Shown here one piece after another: positions 47,493 through 61,189 of a stretch of 64,000 nt of DNA (within the stretch, counting starts at the first letter, position 1; every line of letters begins with the position of its first letter). The position numbers and the translations under genes were made by a program. The notes below the pieces were generated by a model. The model worked only from the letters and a program-made list of their open reading frames with translations. It made no database searches and was not told where the DNA came from. The stretch is from NCBI GenBank assembly GCA_963277665.1, contig OY728147.1:1261881424-1261945423 (forward strand). The letters run 5' to 3'. The stretch is from Viscum album (taxonomy: Eukaryota; Streptophyta; Magnoliopsida; Santalales; Viscaceae).

Positions 47493-48245
47493 CTTATGAA
47501 ACAACCAACCTCAATAAATATCAACAATCACCCAAAAAGAAATCAAAAAATGGAGAGTTGAAGGATAGAATGATCAAGAAGGGATCCTTGAATCTCAATT
47601 CCCAAATAAAAACCCAAACTAACAAAATCCCAAGAATCCACAACCCTCAGATAAGAATAAACATTAAGGAAATGCGAAGTCATGATCAAAATGAGATTAC
47701 ACTTATCGAAAGAGTGTCAATGCATCAACCAAATCTTAGATCCACGAAGAAACAGGGTTGTAAGGGAAAAAGTCACCTCTAGAGTGCCTTTAAAATCATA
47801 TAGGTTGAATTAACTTTAAGGAAGATATTTTATAACTAAAATGGAGATTAAAATAAAAGAAGTTATGATACTTCCCTTCTACTCCTCACCCCAAATGGCA
47901 TCACTGGCTAGTCGTTGGCTCCCACAGGCTTGATGCTGGCACATGGAATAATTCCCATTATTCTAGAAGTACTGCAACTTGTTTTGTGGGAGCCTACCAG
48001 CTGGCCAGTGGGATTCTTCTAGGAACCCACTTCTTTTAGTCGTCCACCTGCTAGATGGGGGCTCTCACCAACTGGTCAGTGGACTTCTTATAAGAAGTTC
48101 CTACAATCATCCTTCCAAAAAATTCTTATTTACCCTCACTAGATAGATATTGGACATCCTGTATCTATTTTGGCTACAATCCCTTATCAACTCTCAAACT
48201 AAAACACTTGTACATCTCCCAACATCTGAAATCAAAAAAATTACA
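47493..48245 (-). mobile_element. Fragment of an E-like LTR in minus orientation
   Basis: The reverse complement matches the 5' LTR of element E in blocks: the direct words around ATCCTTC, CTCTC and GAAGGATCCCTT (50.75-50.8 kb), a stretch of CTGGCCAGTGGG-type words, and a start at TTACA (48241-48245) preceded on the minus strand by a purine run GAGGGGTTAGAAGAA. B3 was inserted into it, so its U5 end is missing. The short frame 47558-47782 is a chance frame. Confidence 0.5.
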
Positions 48246-49973
48246 TTCTTCTAACCCCTCAAAGGGCTTGAACTAGAAGGAAATTGCCAAGAATAAATGG
48301 TAAAAATAGAGATCAATGAAAAAAATCATAATATCCAAATAAAACTAATAATTTTATTAAAAATCTAGTGTTAGTATGCTTCAAAGTGTAAATTTTCTAC
48401 ACAAAAATATGTTCTTAAAATTTATAATAATGTTTTCTTCAATACACCTTTATTTCATTTAACACATGTCACCAAAGAAAAATTATTTACCCTACTATAT
48501 TTTCTACACATAATTAGATATTTTAAATTACATTTAAAAATTTAGGTCAAGGATAAAAATATCAGTAATAAATATAAAAATAAAGAAAAACTATTATTCT
48601 AATGAAAATAATGGAAACCTATAAAAATATTTACCTTTTTTACAAAAAAAATTGATAATATAAAATAAATGATAATAACATGTGAAAAATCAACCTTTCT
48701 CAATGAAAACCTTTAAGACCCATTGTGATCATAGAAAACCCATGAAGTCGTATTGATGAAATAAGAGAACCCGTGAAAATGATTTTCCCTGAAAAAAAAC
48801 CTTTAACTTTTAAAATAATATATACCTTCTTTTTTTAATCAACATATTTCCATTTAAAAATATCATGATTAAAAAACCCTTGTAGGAGCCTTGGGAAATT
48901 ATATTTATCACCTGTTTTCATGTTTTTTTCACCCATATGGAATAAATTATAATCAGATAATTCCAATAATTATCTCTCTAGATAATTTATCATTACCCAA
49001 TACATTGTAGGGATACATCTCAAACCCACCCATCATCATATATAATTTCAAAGAACTATTATAGAAACAAAAAATATATTATATTTCATTTTTCCATCAT
49101 AACATTCATTTGAACCCACAATCAAAATCACTTTCTATCATCTCATAAAAAGAAGGATAAATATCATTTTCTTTTAAAAAACTAAAAAATACTATAACAA
49201 TGGAAATAGAATATTCATTGAGAAACTATAGAAACTTTTAGTGAGATATTGATAATTAATAATGACTATAACAGTGGGAAATTTTTTTCATGCGGTAAAT
49301 ATTAAAAAAAAATTCTTTTCACACCTTTATAAAAATTCAAAAGGGCTCGTATGAAAACTTTTTAGAAGATTAATTTATAAAATGTTTTCAAAAAAAATAA
49401 AAGATTATTTTGAACCATTATTTAATTATAAATAATAAATTTCTTAAAAAAATTTATGAATATGGAAATGGAAGATAAAGAGTGAAAAAAAACATTAAAA
49501 CATTTAAAAATTAGGTTTTAAATAAAAATCTCTTACAGATTTGGTAACTTTTAAAACAAAAGTGCATTGAAGGATATAAATTTAAATATATTTTTAAAAA
49601 ACATTAATTATAGTAAATGTATGATAAAATACATATATATGGTAGTTTATATACCACAAAAAGGAAAATATTTGGTTAAAATGGAATAGGTCATAAAGAA
49701 TGAAATTATGATGAAAATTTTCTTACCTTGAGTCTTGTCTTACTTCACCATTCTCTAACTCCTGAATAATAAAACTATATTAATTATTTAATTTATTAAA
49801 AAACTTTTTAATGTTCATTTCATTATCTTTATTCCATTTATTTCATTTATTACCATGTTTTATTTAGATACTAGATCAGTTATGTTTACATCAGATGTTT
49901 TGAGGTCGGTTGGTCCAAAATAGCTTCAGTGTGTTAACTGTGGTCAAAGGGGTAATGGTTATATCATCTCCAT
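48246..49973 (-). mobile_element. AT-rich remnant related to B/F LTRs
   Basis: No gene. The first ~80 bases may be the 3' end of the E-like element's interior. Around 48.9-49.9 kb, words such as TTACCCAATACATTG and the order of A-rich blocks match LTR F1 (53.7-55.3 kb). This suggests a truncated minus-strand LTR of the same superfamily, cut by element E at 49974. Ends are not resolved. Confidence 0.4.
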
Positions 49974-52258
49974 TGTAACATAACATCACCAATTTTTAGG
50001 TTAAAAAATTGTTTTATTTTGTATTTTTTTACCTCATTTATATCTGGTTGTACACATTAATTCATGGCCGATTTGAAAAAAAAATGAGCCTTTGGAAGGG
50101 GTAGGGGTGTGTGATGATCAGGATGATAGATGGACAAGATGTTTATATCAGGAGTAGTAATTTTAATGTAATTGAAATAGCTACAAGATACCCAATAGCT
50201 AGCTAGTTAGGGCTACCATCCAAGCAATGGGAGGCCAGAAATGGGTTTTTCCTAAAGGAATCTCATTGGCCCTCTAATGAGTCGCTGGAAAAAAATGATT
50301 TCCTATAGAAATGAAATATCCATCTGGTAGAAACCCACTAGTCATCTAGTGGGTTTTATGTGCCAATAGGAATTCTACCTAGTTCTATTTTTTATCTATT
50401 GGGAGCCATCATCTAGCCAATGATGCTGATGTTTCCAAGAAATTATAGGGTATTATCATAATTCCATTTCATTTAATCTCCATTTAATTTCTAATTTATC
50501 CTCCCTCAAAACCATTTTTGAACCTAACCATTATGAAACCCCACATTGAGAGAATTTTTCCCTTCCAACCTTATTTACTCATGGATCAAAGTTTTATTGG
50601 TAGATTTTGATCTCTCTCTATAAGTTTTTCCTAGATCTATCGATGAATTCTCTTCTACCATAGGTTTCTTCTTCACCGAGGGATATGATATCTTGATTTA
50701 TTTTGGTATTTTATATTTGATTTGGGAATTGTCATTCTAGGATACATTCTTAATCATTTTATCCTTCGACTCTCTATTGAAGGATCCCTTATTGAGTTAT
50801 TTTTGATCCTGATTGAGGTATGTGGTATTGTAAGGCAATTACTATAATTTAAATCCATTATTGAATACTTTATTTGAAATGGATTTCCTATTAGTTTCCA
50901 AAGCTTAATTTGAATCTTTTGATAAATTATTATGAAATTTCGTGGTTCATGTGATGAAATCCCTTTTGTAATGGATTTTGAAACAATGTACTAATTTCTA
51001 AAAAAATGATCTTGATTTGAAATAAACAATTTGAAGCATGAATTTGATAATGATATTTTAAGAATGGAATTCATGAAATGTTTTATTATTTGGAATGAAA
51101 TTAGTTGATTTTAAAGGCATGATCCATTTGATGTTGTGTTTTAAAAAAATGGAATGTCTTGAAACTTGAACTTGGGGCTGAATGAAATGATTGAAAGAAA
51201 TTATTTGAGATTGATTGAAATAAATGATGGCCCTAATTTTGATTTTTTACCTTAAAGATGAGATCCTAGGTATTTCATAAGAATGATATGAATTCTAGGT
51301 AAACTGTTATCTAGTAATGAATTGATTATGATAATTCTAACTAAATTACCATGAGGGTATAGAGGTCACATGTTGGGGTGTTCTCCCTTTCCACCTAATC
51401 TTGACATATAGGGAGTGTGTTCACACCTTGAGCTGCATTTAACTGAGATTTTGAAAAAACTTATGACTAAAACTAACTAACATTGTATATAATTACCATG
51501 GTGAAAATATTGAACGTGATTATACATTTTTGTGTCTGATTTAAATGCTTATTCATGTCTATTTTGATAGAAATAATTATTTATGTATGTTTTGAAAAAT
51601 ATTATCATATATACCTTTTTTAAGGAAATTAACTTTTGTACCAATTTTTATTAGCTATTGAAAATTTTAAAAATTATTTTTTTATATAAACTATGAAAAT
51701 ATTTATTTTCTATATTTTATTTAAAATTGAGAATCTATTTTTTACTTGATATGGATTTATTATGGGATAATTGGTGAGATCCTAATGGGATTTTTTCCTC
51801 ACACCCTACCTTTTCCTTGAGAAGTTTTTAGACTTTCATATTCCTGTTCTAGGGAAGGCAAAGGCACTGCTTAGTGGTGGTGGATGTTCTTGACGAGTGT
51901 GGCCATGGTATTTTTTAGTGATAGATGAAGCATGTGATACACTTTCTATATAGATACCTTGAGATGTTTTCATTTATGGTTTTATATTATGACTTTGGTT
52001 AACATACCTTTTAAAAAACATGTATCTATGTAATTATTGTTCTTTCCTCTTGAGGAGTGTTTTTCATACTAATTGTTTGTTGATTTATATTCATTTCTTT
52101 TTCATGATAAGTTTTTATTATGGTGAAATTATTCCCTCCTGTTTGTTTTTATTCCTAAGCATTAGTTACCTACCTATGGAGATCTGAAACACCCTTCAAG
52201 CTAGGTAATAATTATTTTGGGTACAATTTAAGTGGGTTATCCAGGTTGGTTCATGAAA
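49974..52258 (+). mobile_element. Element E 5' LTR
   Basis: It opens TGTAACATAACATCACC, which aligns with the start of the 3' LTR (TATAATATCCAGACACC). It ends near TTCATGAAA, before a primer-site remnant. A block with repeated words on the theme CCATC/CTGGTAG/CTAGTGGG spans 50,180-50,420 and recurs in the 3' LTR at 63,560-63,800 and, inverted, at 47.9-48.1 kb. Confidence 0.65.
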
Positions 52259-52261
52259 AAC

Positions 52262-52273
52262 TGGTATCATATG
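52262..52273 (+). other. Primer-binding site remnant of element E
   Basis: TGGTATCATATG matches the first eight bases of the initiator-Met primer site; the rest has decayed. It is placed four bases after the LTR end. Confidence 0.55.
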
Positions 52274-52933
52274 ATGTCATTTCCTTTCTTGGATGTTGAT
52301 ATGAATTTGGGAGTCCATGAGGGTGAGACCAAGGTTATTTTAAAAAAATTTCAGTTGAAATACTAACTTCTCAAGATGATTCTATAGGAATAATAGCTTG
52401 ATGATGTGATATGAGGTATTAGGTATTCTTTATATGGTGGGGAGTCCATCGTAAAATTATATCTATCTTTATAGGGTTCATTTTATTCAGGAAATGCTAT
52501 AATGTTCTATCTTCTATGAGAAAGGCTATTATAGGGGATTATCATCATCCCTAATGGTAAGTGCATCTAGAAAAAATGAATATGTTTTATGATATGGGTA
52601 ATTTTTTCTCTTGGTTGGGTATAAAACCAAACATTTATAATTTTTTTATCATTTCAATACTTGTCAACATGTTAAGGTCAAGCATCAAAAACTTTCAGGC
52701 TTTCTTCAGTCACCTGTTTTTCTGACTTGGAAGTGGGATGAGATATTGATGAACTTTTTGGTTGGGATAAAACATACCCCTTAAGTAAGGAATGCGATTT
52801 TAGTGGTGATTGAAATATTGACCAAATCATCTCACTCTATTCAAATTTTTTATGCCACCAAAGATGTGGAATTTGAAAATATGTATATACAAAAGATCAC
52901 CATAGTGCATGGAATTCTATTTATCATAGTTTT
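52274..52933 (+). pseudogene. Element E leader and integrase N-part
   Basis: The first 300-350 bases are leader-like and non-coding. From about 52,600 the frame shows the integrase zinc-binding end CQHVKVKHQ, then WKWDEILMNF (family WKWE.I.MDF) near 52,730, ILTKSSHS near 52,815 and IVHGILFIIV at 52,905, where element F interrupts. Stops and shifts are frequent. No gag, protease or RT text is found upstream. Confidence 0.7.
52929..52933. other. Left target-site duplication of element F
   Basis: GTTTT here against GTTTC at 62423-62427, a one-base mismatch. Removing F rejoins the integrase motif region IVS. Confidence 0.65.
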
Positions 52934-53476
52934 TATAATTACCTAGGCTTAACATACATGGATATTAAATCATTTTAAATGAATATTCAGGACATTAAAA
53001 AAGTAAATTCTTAAGAACTGTAACAATTTAGTGCCTTTGGAAAATTAGAACACAAGCTTCTAAATTGGGGAAACATCTTCAACAACTCCCATAAATATAT
53101 TCACAATTATTGATCCTACTTAAAACCTTTCCTAAAAACCTAGGTAAATGAAATATAAAAAAGGGTGAGATCAGATGCTCAGTAAGGGTAAATCAAGGAG
53201 ATAAGTAAACATAACATGAGCATAAGGGTAACAGAACCTAAGAATAATATTTAAAGATCATACCCTATGTATCAAAGATCATATACATGGTTCAAAGATC
53301 ATATACATGGTTCAAGGCATAAAGATTGGAAGTTCATAAGACATGAATCATAAGGGATATAAATCATTATAAATAAATCATGAACCATAATCTCATGTCA
53401 TATAAGTGTGGAACCATCATAAATATAGAAAAACATTTCATGTATCAAGTTTGACTACCAAGACCATCAACATGGT

Positions 53477-53644
53477 GGATCAGGACATTCCTATTTACCA
53501 TAGTGGAGTAGGATGCACCTATTTCCAATTATGGATCAATACACACATGTTTCCCATTAGGGATAAGGATGCACCTGTTTCCCATTATGGATTAGGATGC
53601 ACCCATTTCCCATTGTGGATCAAGATGCACCTATTTCCCATTGT
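53477..53644. repeat. 28-bp minisatellite, six units, in F1
   Basis: Exactly six units of 28 bp, each like GGATnAGGATGCACC followed by TATTTCCCATTGT, with a few substitutions and no length change. An 81-codon frame across it (53406-53651) is a by-product; 28 is not a multiple of three. Confidence 0.85.
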
Positions 53645-56285
53645 GTATTAATCCCATCAACTTGTTTCTCATATTTAACTCATGATATATAAATCTTTAC
53701 CCAATGCATTGATAGGAGATATATTTCCCACACATCACATAATGAAATCATACAGATGTGTTCCATAAGATAATAAAATATTCATCATATTAGGAACCAT
53801 AAAAAAGATATGTGGTTAATAAATATAACATCATAACCCATGAAATGAAATGGGTGTCATAAACATGTCATTATATAATAACATATGGAAAATATATAGG
53901 TTTCATAATTATTTCATCCAGGAAAACCCCATGAAAAGAAACAGGTTTTATAAGTGTTTGTTATGGAATAACTTGTGGAAGAGAAGTGGGTGTCATAAAC
54001 ATCATTCCATCAAAACATAAATAATTCATAGAAAAATATGAATGGAATTCAAGGATAATATACTTAGTAAAGAATAGGTAACACCAAAATATTTCATCAT
54101 AGATGTAAAATAATTTTTAATGATATTTTAAAAACATTTCTTGAGGAAAATATTCTTTCCACTTAGAAAAATCTTTTTAAAACAAAAAACCTTTTGAAAA
54201 CCTTTTGAAAACCTTTTTTCTTTTGAAAATAACCTTGAAAACTTATAAAAGAATCTTTGAAAACCATTTAAAACTATTTTTAAAATATAATAAAATTTTA
54301 AAATTATTTTCCTTGAAAATGATCTTTAAATATTTTTTAAAAACATTTTTGAAAACATTTTTAGAAAACATAGTTTTTGAATAAAATAGATTTCTGAACA
54401 AATAGATAAATAAAGTCAGAATTTCTTAAAAAATATTAATTATACTAAGTACCAAAGAGTGGGGAAATGGTTCCATTAATTTAATAAATAATTAATAAAT
54501 AGAGGATAATAAAATTCATGAGATTCCTAGAGATATGTATCATAATATTTCATCAATGGAAGTATAATCATAAATAATCCCGATAAATGATGAGGTTGTA
54601 GCAATAAACTCTTACCACTTTGGTAAATTTGAATAATAATCCCCATGATGGAATAAATTTACATGAATCTTAATAAATAATTAAAATAATGAGATTTATG
54701 ATATAGAATTTCAAATGGAATAATATACAACTCATAAAATAATTTAGGTGCATGAAATAACATGTGTCTCAAAGAAGGTAAATTAAGACAAAATTACCTT
54801 ACCGATTTGGTAAATTTTAAACATTAAACCCAATAAAAGAGAGATAATAAAATGGATATGTAAATAAAGATTAATATAATTTTAATAATCATATAATAAA
54901 TTCCTGGTCATTATATACACCTCACAAAATAAACGAGTGGTGAATATGGAATAAGTCTTGCGGAAATAAAAGCGAGACTAGAAATCCCCTTACTACTTGA
55001 GTAACTTTTGAATCATGATCCCCATGAAAGAATAAAATCAATTAAAACTATTAATATCATTAAATTAATTAAATTAATAATATATAATTTTATAGGGAAG
55101 TATATACACCACACAAAATAAGAAAGTGGTGAATATTTCATGTATCTCATGGATATAAAAAAAGTGAGATGAAATTCCCTTACCTTAAGTCTTAACTTTC
55201 TTCATACACATTCGAACCTATGGTATAATAAATATAAGTTTATTTTAAATATAAAAAATAACCATATTATTATATATCAAACCATGTATTATTTTATTAT
55301 GATAATATATTACCTATTTATTAACAATTTTATGTTAAAGTTACGTTTCGGGTAATAATTGCTTTGTTTTTCATATATGTTTTGACTTGTTAATATTGAT
55401 CCTCTTAATTATATCATTATTTACTTATTTAAATAATTTAAACCATGATTTAAAAATAACATATATTTAGTGGATAATTATTTATAACAATCTATAAAAT
55501 ATATAAACATGAAATGAAATACACCATTCAGGGAGACGGTAAATCGTATATAAGCATTAATGTTGTTTCTATTTCTTATCATATTTTTAAAGAAAATAAA
55601 TTATATATATATGTTATATTTAAAATATAATTAATATTTCATATATATATATAATATTTTTATTAAACTCATCCTTAATACATTTTATGTAAAGCATGAA
55701 CGAATCACGTCACTTTAAGGAAACGGTAGAAACACATCCACAAACGAAGTTATCATATTCCCAAAAAATGGAAATCATTAAGGAATGCATTATATAGTAA
55801 TTAAAAAAAATACATAATAAATATAATAAATATCATAAATATCATATAAAAATAGTAATTCCATCATTATTACCCACCTTGAGAGGTGGTAATGGAAGAA
55901 CGAACAATATCAGTTTGTGAGGCGGTAGTATATCGTGTACTCAAATGATGATTGTGTATCCCAATTCATGGAAGTGTGGGAAGGTATAGGTAGTTATATT
56001 AACAAAAAAATAAAAATATATTGAGGATACTAAGGTTATTATATAATAAAGAAATAATAATAATTGATGGTTTGGATAAAGAAATAAAAAAAAGTGCTTG
56101 TTGAAGGATGTTACCACTTTTTTTGGTAACTCCTTTTAGTTTGCACCAAATGGCCTCCTTGGTTGGATTTATGAACAAAGTGAGGATTATAGGATAAATT
56201 TAGGTAATTTGAGAGATTATTTTGGTAGGTCTTGGATTATCCATATTGCTTTATAGGTGTGAACAAGTGAGGGGGTGAGTGCCTT

Positions 56286-56292
56286 TTTTATA
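56286..56292 (-). promoter_or_regulatory. TATA box of LTR F1
   Basis: TATAAAA on the minus strand at the family position, next to AGGGGTGAGTGCC-type text. The flanks are diverged from B. Confidence 0.55.
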
Positions 56293-57617
56293 GTGGAGGA
56301 GTGGAATTCTTATAAATATAAAAAGGTAAACACTATTGAGAGGTATCCCTTACATAATGTGTTTCCAATAATGGCCTATTTTTAATAAAATGGAGTATAT
56401 TATCAAAATTTGGAAATAAAATTTCTTATGAACATGTTTCTAGGTTATTTGGCCCCTTAAGTTAAAGTTTAACCACTAAGTTAACTCATTTTTACCTTAA
56501 TCATTGTAATTAATTTTAATTACTTCCACTAATATTTTTGGAAAAAACTAATTGAACCTTAATATAAAGTATATATTATTATGATTTCAAAAATATAATC
56601 CATTTTTTCAAATTCTAAATACAAAATTTGTATAAATTAATTTAAAATTAATCATGCAGACGGGACAACACAATGGGTTTCTAAAGTGAAAATGTTCAAA
56701 ATATTGAAATGTTTTTATATCCGATATCAATGTAAAATTGATTAAAATGACCTAAATTAGATTAATATATGTATAATTTATCTAAATATAATTTAAAATT
56801 AATTAAAAATATAATTAAACTAAATAAATAAATTACAATAAAATTCAGTTTTCAATTAAAATTCAGTATTTTTCATTATTCACCAAAAAATGAAATTTCT
56901 CAAAAAAATACCAAAAAATAAAACAAATTAATTTTTGATATTATTATTTAAAAAATGAATTTTATTTTTTCAAATAAAAATTATAATAGTGTCAAAAATC
57001 AGTTTTAAAGAAAATATGCCATTAAAAGGCAGCAAAATTGCCTTTTAGAAAAATATAGCTTTTATAACTAAAATTAGATCTATTCTTATTTTATTCCTAT
57101 AAAATTTATTGTATTAATGTAAAAACATTTGTTTATTAATTTAATTTATTAAGATAAAACACTTATGTGATCATAAAAATAATTTTCCATAAAAACACAT
57201 CCTTTATACTCAATTGGTTTTTATTTTATTTTATAATTAGTTGTTAAAAAATAATTAATTTTATAAAGATTTTTAAAACATAGTTTCATAATTTATTTAA
57301 TATTTTTCATATTTTTCATTCCAATGGTTACATGATAACAATAAAAATATTTTACTAATAATATTAATAGTATATTCTAGTTCAAGTAAAACTTGGTCTT
57401 GCATGTAACACAATATATCAAAGGACCTATAAATTGTGTGTAACACAAACCAAATATAGTGTCAAATTTACCTAAATATAATATAAGGGTTTTTTTTAGT
57501 GAAATAATAAGTTTTTTTTATAAATAAATAATAACTTCGTGTTGTGTGCAATGCATGCTAACAAAGAAATTTAATTTATTAGAAAAAAATTAATTCATAA
57601 AAACTCATGGTGTTAAA

Positions 57618-59440
57618 TTATACCCCATTAAAATTAATTTATCCCTTGAAATTATTTTGGATTATCAAAGTTTTAATACTTGAAAGTTACTTTCATAGGA
57701 AACCAAATCTCAAAAAAAATTCTAAAATTTCCTTTGAAAAAAATAATGTCAGAAACATAATGATTACCTAAAGTAACTCAAAACTAGGTTTCCACATAAG
57801 AGAAAATAGGTGGGAATAGAATATTGGACATGGAATAAAAGAATAAATAATTATATATCATGATTGAGGTAACTGATTGCAAGTTATTGAATGCCCAATG
57901 AAAATTTATGGGCCTTAAAACCATAAATATGTGATGATTTGTAAGACCATCGGTTCAACAGAAAAAAAGGTATTAGGATAAATATTTTTCAATATCTTTT
58001 TCCTAGAGTTGAGTAATTATTTTACTATCTAAGAACATAAGGAAATATGCCTACTTGATTTCATTATTTTTCATATTCACAATCTCACCATTTGGTTATG
58101 CCTTGATTAATTTCCAATTCATCACTTACTCCAAGAAATAAAGGTGAATTTTTCATTCCTGAAGTACTAAAAGACCATGAGGTAGAATGATAATTCATTT
58201 CATATATATTTAATTAAAATCATATAAAAGTTGTTATCACATGTTATCTAATGTGCATAAATATTCATATTCTATGATAGTACCTTAATCTTAAAATCCT
58301 CATCTGAAGTTTAACTTAAACCATTACATAAATGGTAATCCATATAATCCTTCCAAAAGATGAAAGTTCAAACCCATATAAATAAGATTACTAAATTTCT
58401 CAAAATAATCTTAACATTGATACCAAATATATCATATAGTGTCTATTTATTGTCACATAACAAATATGTTAATACCTTTATCATGTTTTCTCTTGAAACG
58501 TGGTAATAACTTGAATTACCAAAAAACCTTATTGAAAACATGAATGATTTCTTATTCCAAATATTATTTTATCTATTCCTTAAATCTAAAATATTATAAA
58601 CTCCATCCATGATATAGACAACTTTTTTGACAAATCAATAATAAATTCCATAGTAATCAGTACTATTCAATTTACCTTATCCATATCAATCATCTCTTTA
58701 TCAAAGATAAACACAATTTTTTAAACATAAATAACACATTAAGGGATGAATTCCCCAAATCAAAATATCACATTTCCATTAAATCACTTTTCTATGTCAT
58801 CAGCACCATTAAATATATATTTTCAAATCCTTAATGGAAAACATATACTTCATGATTAATATAACATAATTCTTGAATTTTTATACATATACACTTCGAC
58901 CATACAAATTTATTTTTAAACCATTAATTAGGATTCATAATATTTTTATTTAATACTCCTTTCCTATAATATGAAATATGAATCATTTATTAAGTTTTAT
59001 CAACCTATATTTAATCTTGTAAACAACACTGATAGAACATCCCATACCTTTCACATGCCATTCACAGTCTCTTTATCTTTAGTAATATAACCAATACTTT
59101 TTCTACCTTCCTGGTTCTCTTCATGTTATTTAAACTTAGGAAATAAATTTTCGTAATGTTTATACATTCCATATCTGAAACATTCAATGTTAAACTAATT
59201 CCTTATAGTTCCCGCTATTGAATAAGACCAGAAATCATAGTGTGGGAAACACTTATCATAGTAGAAAACCACATAACCATGAAAAAATACTTAAAATATA
59301 TCTAAATTATGACACCATTTTTAAATCTATGACACATTAGTCTTATCCTTAGAGACATCCATAGACATAGACTTAGAAATATCCATAGGGATCTCGCTAT
59401 AGTTTTCTCATCCTAGTTTCATAAGGTTGAATAAACTTTT
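57618..59440 (-). other. Interior of element F, no coding motif found
   Basis: It begins at the left with a polypurine tract (minus strand AATTTTAATGGGGTATAA). It then resembles the non-coding interior of B, including GGTTTCCACATAAGAG at about 57,790 and GAATTACCAAAAAACCTTA at about 58,514. The B gag region has no readable counterpart here. Confidence 0.55.
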
Positions 59441-59452
59441 CCTTTAATACCG
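59441..59452 (-). other. Primer-binding site remnant of element F
   Basis: CGGTATTAAAGG on the minus strand, three mismatches from the initiator-Met site, two bases from the LTR edge. Confidence 0.6.
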
Positions 59453-59975
59453 ACTACAGCAAACCAGGCTTAACTTACATGGATGTTAATCATTTTAGAT
59501 TAATATTCAGAAAATTAAAAAATTATATACCCAAGGATCATAATAGTTTAGTATCTTTGTAAACTTGGAACACAATCTTATAACTTGGTGAAAGATATTA
59601 AATATCTCATGTAAATATCTTCCCCTTTAGTAATCCTACTTAAAACCTTTCTTCATAACCCGGTGAAATGAAACAAAATAAAGGGTGAGATTAGATGCTC
59701 AGTATGGGTAAATAAAGGATATATGTAACCATAACATAATCATAAGGTTAAGAGAACATTATAATAACATTTTAATATCATTCCCTACATATCAAATATC
59801 ATATACATGAGTCATGGAATAAAGATTGTAAGTTCATGAGACAGAAATCATAAGGTTGATAAATCATTATAAATCAATAATTAACTATAATATCTTATCA
59901 TATAATTGTGGTATCATCATAAATATAGAAAACCATTTCATTTTCATGGTTAACTACCAAGACCATCAATATAGT

Positions 59976-60143
59976 GGATTAGGACACACCTATTTCTCAT
60001 AGTGGATCATGATGCACCTATTTCCCATTGTGGATAAGGACACACTTATTTCCCATTGTGGATTAGGATGTGCCTATTTCCCATTATATATCAGAACACA
60101 CTATCTCCCTTTTGTGGATTGGGATGCACCCATTTCCCATTGT
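59976..60143. repeat. 28-bp minisatellite, six units, in F2
   Basis: Again 168 bp, six units of 28 bp in the same phase as in F1, so the array predates or was copied with the insertion. The deletion junction of F2 lies directly after it. Confidence 0.82.
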
Positions 60144-60733
60144 GGATCATGAATTACATCGCTTTAAGGAGGTGGTAGTCCACATGTCCACAAACGAAGT
60201 TATGGTATTCCCACAAAATGGAAATCATTAAGTTATGTGTTATATAATAATTAAAGAAGAATAAAGACATAATAAATATCATACATATCATATAAAAATA
60301 GTAATTACATCATTATTCACTTCCTTAAGATGTGTTCATGGAATAATGAACAACATCGGTTCACAATGCGGTAGTCCACCACACACACAAACGATGATTG
60401 TGTATCACATTTGATGGAAGTGTGTGAATATGTAGGTAATACTATTAATATAACAACATATCAGTATATTTATAATAAATATGTTATTATATAATCATTG
60501 AATAAGAATAATTTAGGGTTGGATAAAGAAATAAAACAAAAGTGCTTGTTGAAGGATGTTACCTCTTCTTTGGGTAACTCCTTTTGGATTCCACAAAAAG
60601 GATTACTTGGTTGGATTTATTCCCAAAGTGAGGCTTTTTAGATGAATTTAGGGAAGTTTGGAGCTTATTTAGGTAGGTTTTTAATGATTAAAAGGGCTTG
60701 AGATGTTTGATGAAGTGAGTGGGTGAGTACCCT

Positions 60734-60740
60734 TTTTATA
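60734..60740 (-). promoter_or_regulatory. TATA box of LTR F2 (5' LTR promoter)
   Basis: The minus-strand TATAAAAAGGGTACTC closely matches the B and C boxes. A GGTAAC donor-like site lies about 170 bases downstream near 60,562. Confidence 0.6.
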
Positions 60741-61189
60741 GTACAGGAGGAGTGGCATTCTTATAAATATAAAAAGGTAAGCACTATTAAGAGGTATCCC
60801 TTACATACTGTATCTCCAATAATAGTCTATTTTTTGAGAAATGGGAGTATATGGTCGAAATATGGCAGGCCAATGGCTTTTATACAGGTGTATGGGTCAT
60901 TTTCCCTTTAAGTTAAAGCTTAACCACTAAGTAAACTCATTTTAACCTTAATAATTGTAGTGAATTTTAATTACTTTAAATAATATTTTTAGTCAAAAAC
61001 TATGATGAGCTTAATATAAATTATAAATTATTCTTATTTAAAATATGGAATCTATTTTTCCAAATTATAAACATAGAAGTGGCGGAAATTAATTTAAAAT
61101 TAATCTCGCAAACACAAAGAGACAATGGGTTTTTAAAGTGAAAATGTTCAAAAGTTTGAAATGATTTTATACAAAATTTCAAGGTGGAA

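Larger units (their letters stand above)
52934..57617 (-). mobile_element. Element F 3' LTR (F1)
   Basis: 4684 bp. The left edge TATAATTACC has a mutated TG; the right edge GGTGTTAAA corresponds to GGTGTTACA. It holds a 28-bp minisatellite (53477-53644), a TATA box (56286-56292) and decayed hairpin motifs near 55,515-55,575, 55,705-55,750 and 55,910-55,950. In the first motif the stem text CCATT pairs with AATG. Confidence 0.7.

Noticed and set aside
49921..49973. Polypurine tract just before the E 5' LTR (CAAAGGGGTAATGG)
   Set aside because: A 5' LTR should not be preceded by one; the run is short and probably belongs to the truncated neighbour.
53477..53644. CRISPR-like regular repeats
   Set aside because: The 28-bp units are directly adjacent with no spacers, and the setting is a plant retrotransposon.
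53406..53651. 81-codon repeat-like frame in LTR F1
   Set aside because: It is the translation of the 28-bp minisatellite, whose unit length breaks the frame; the F2 copy is not open.
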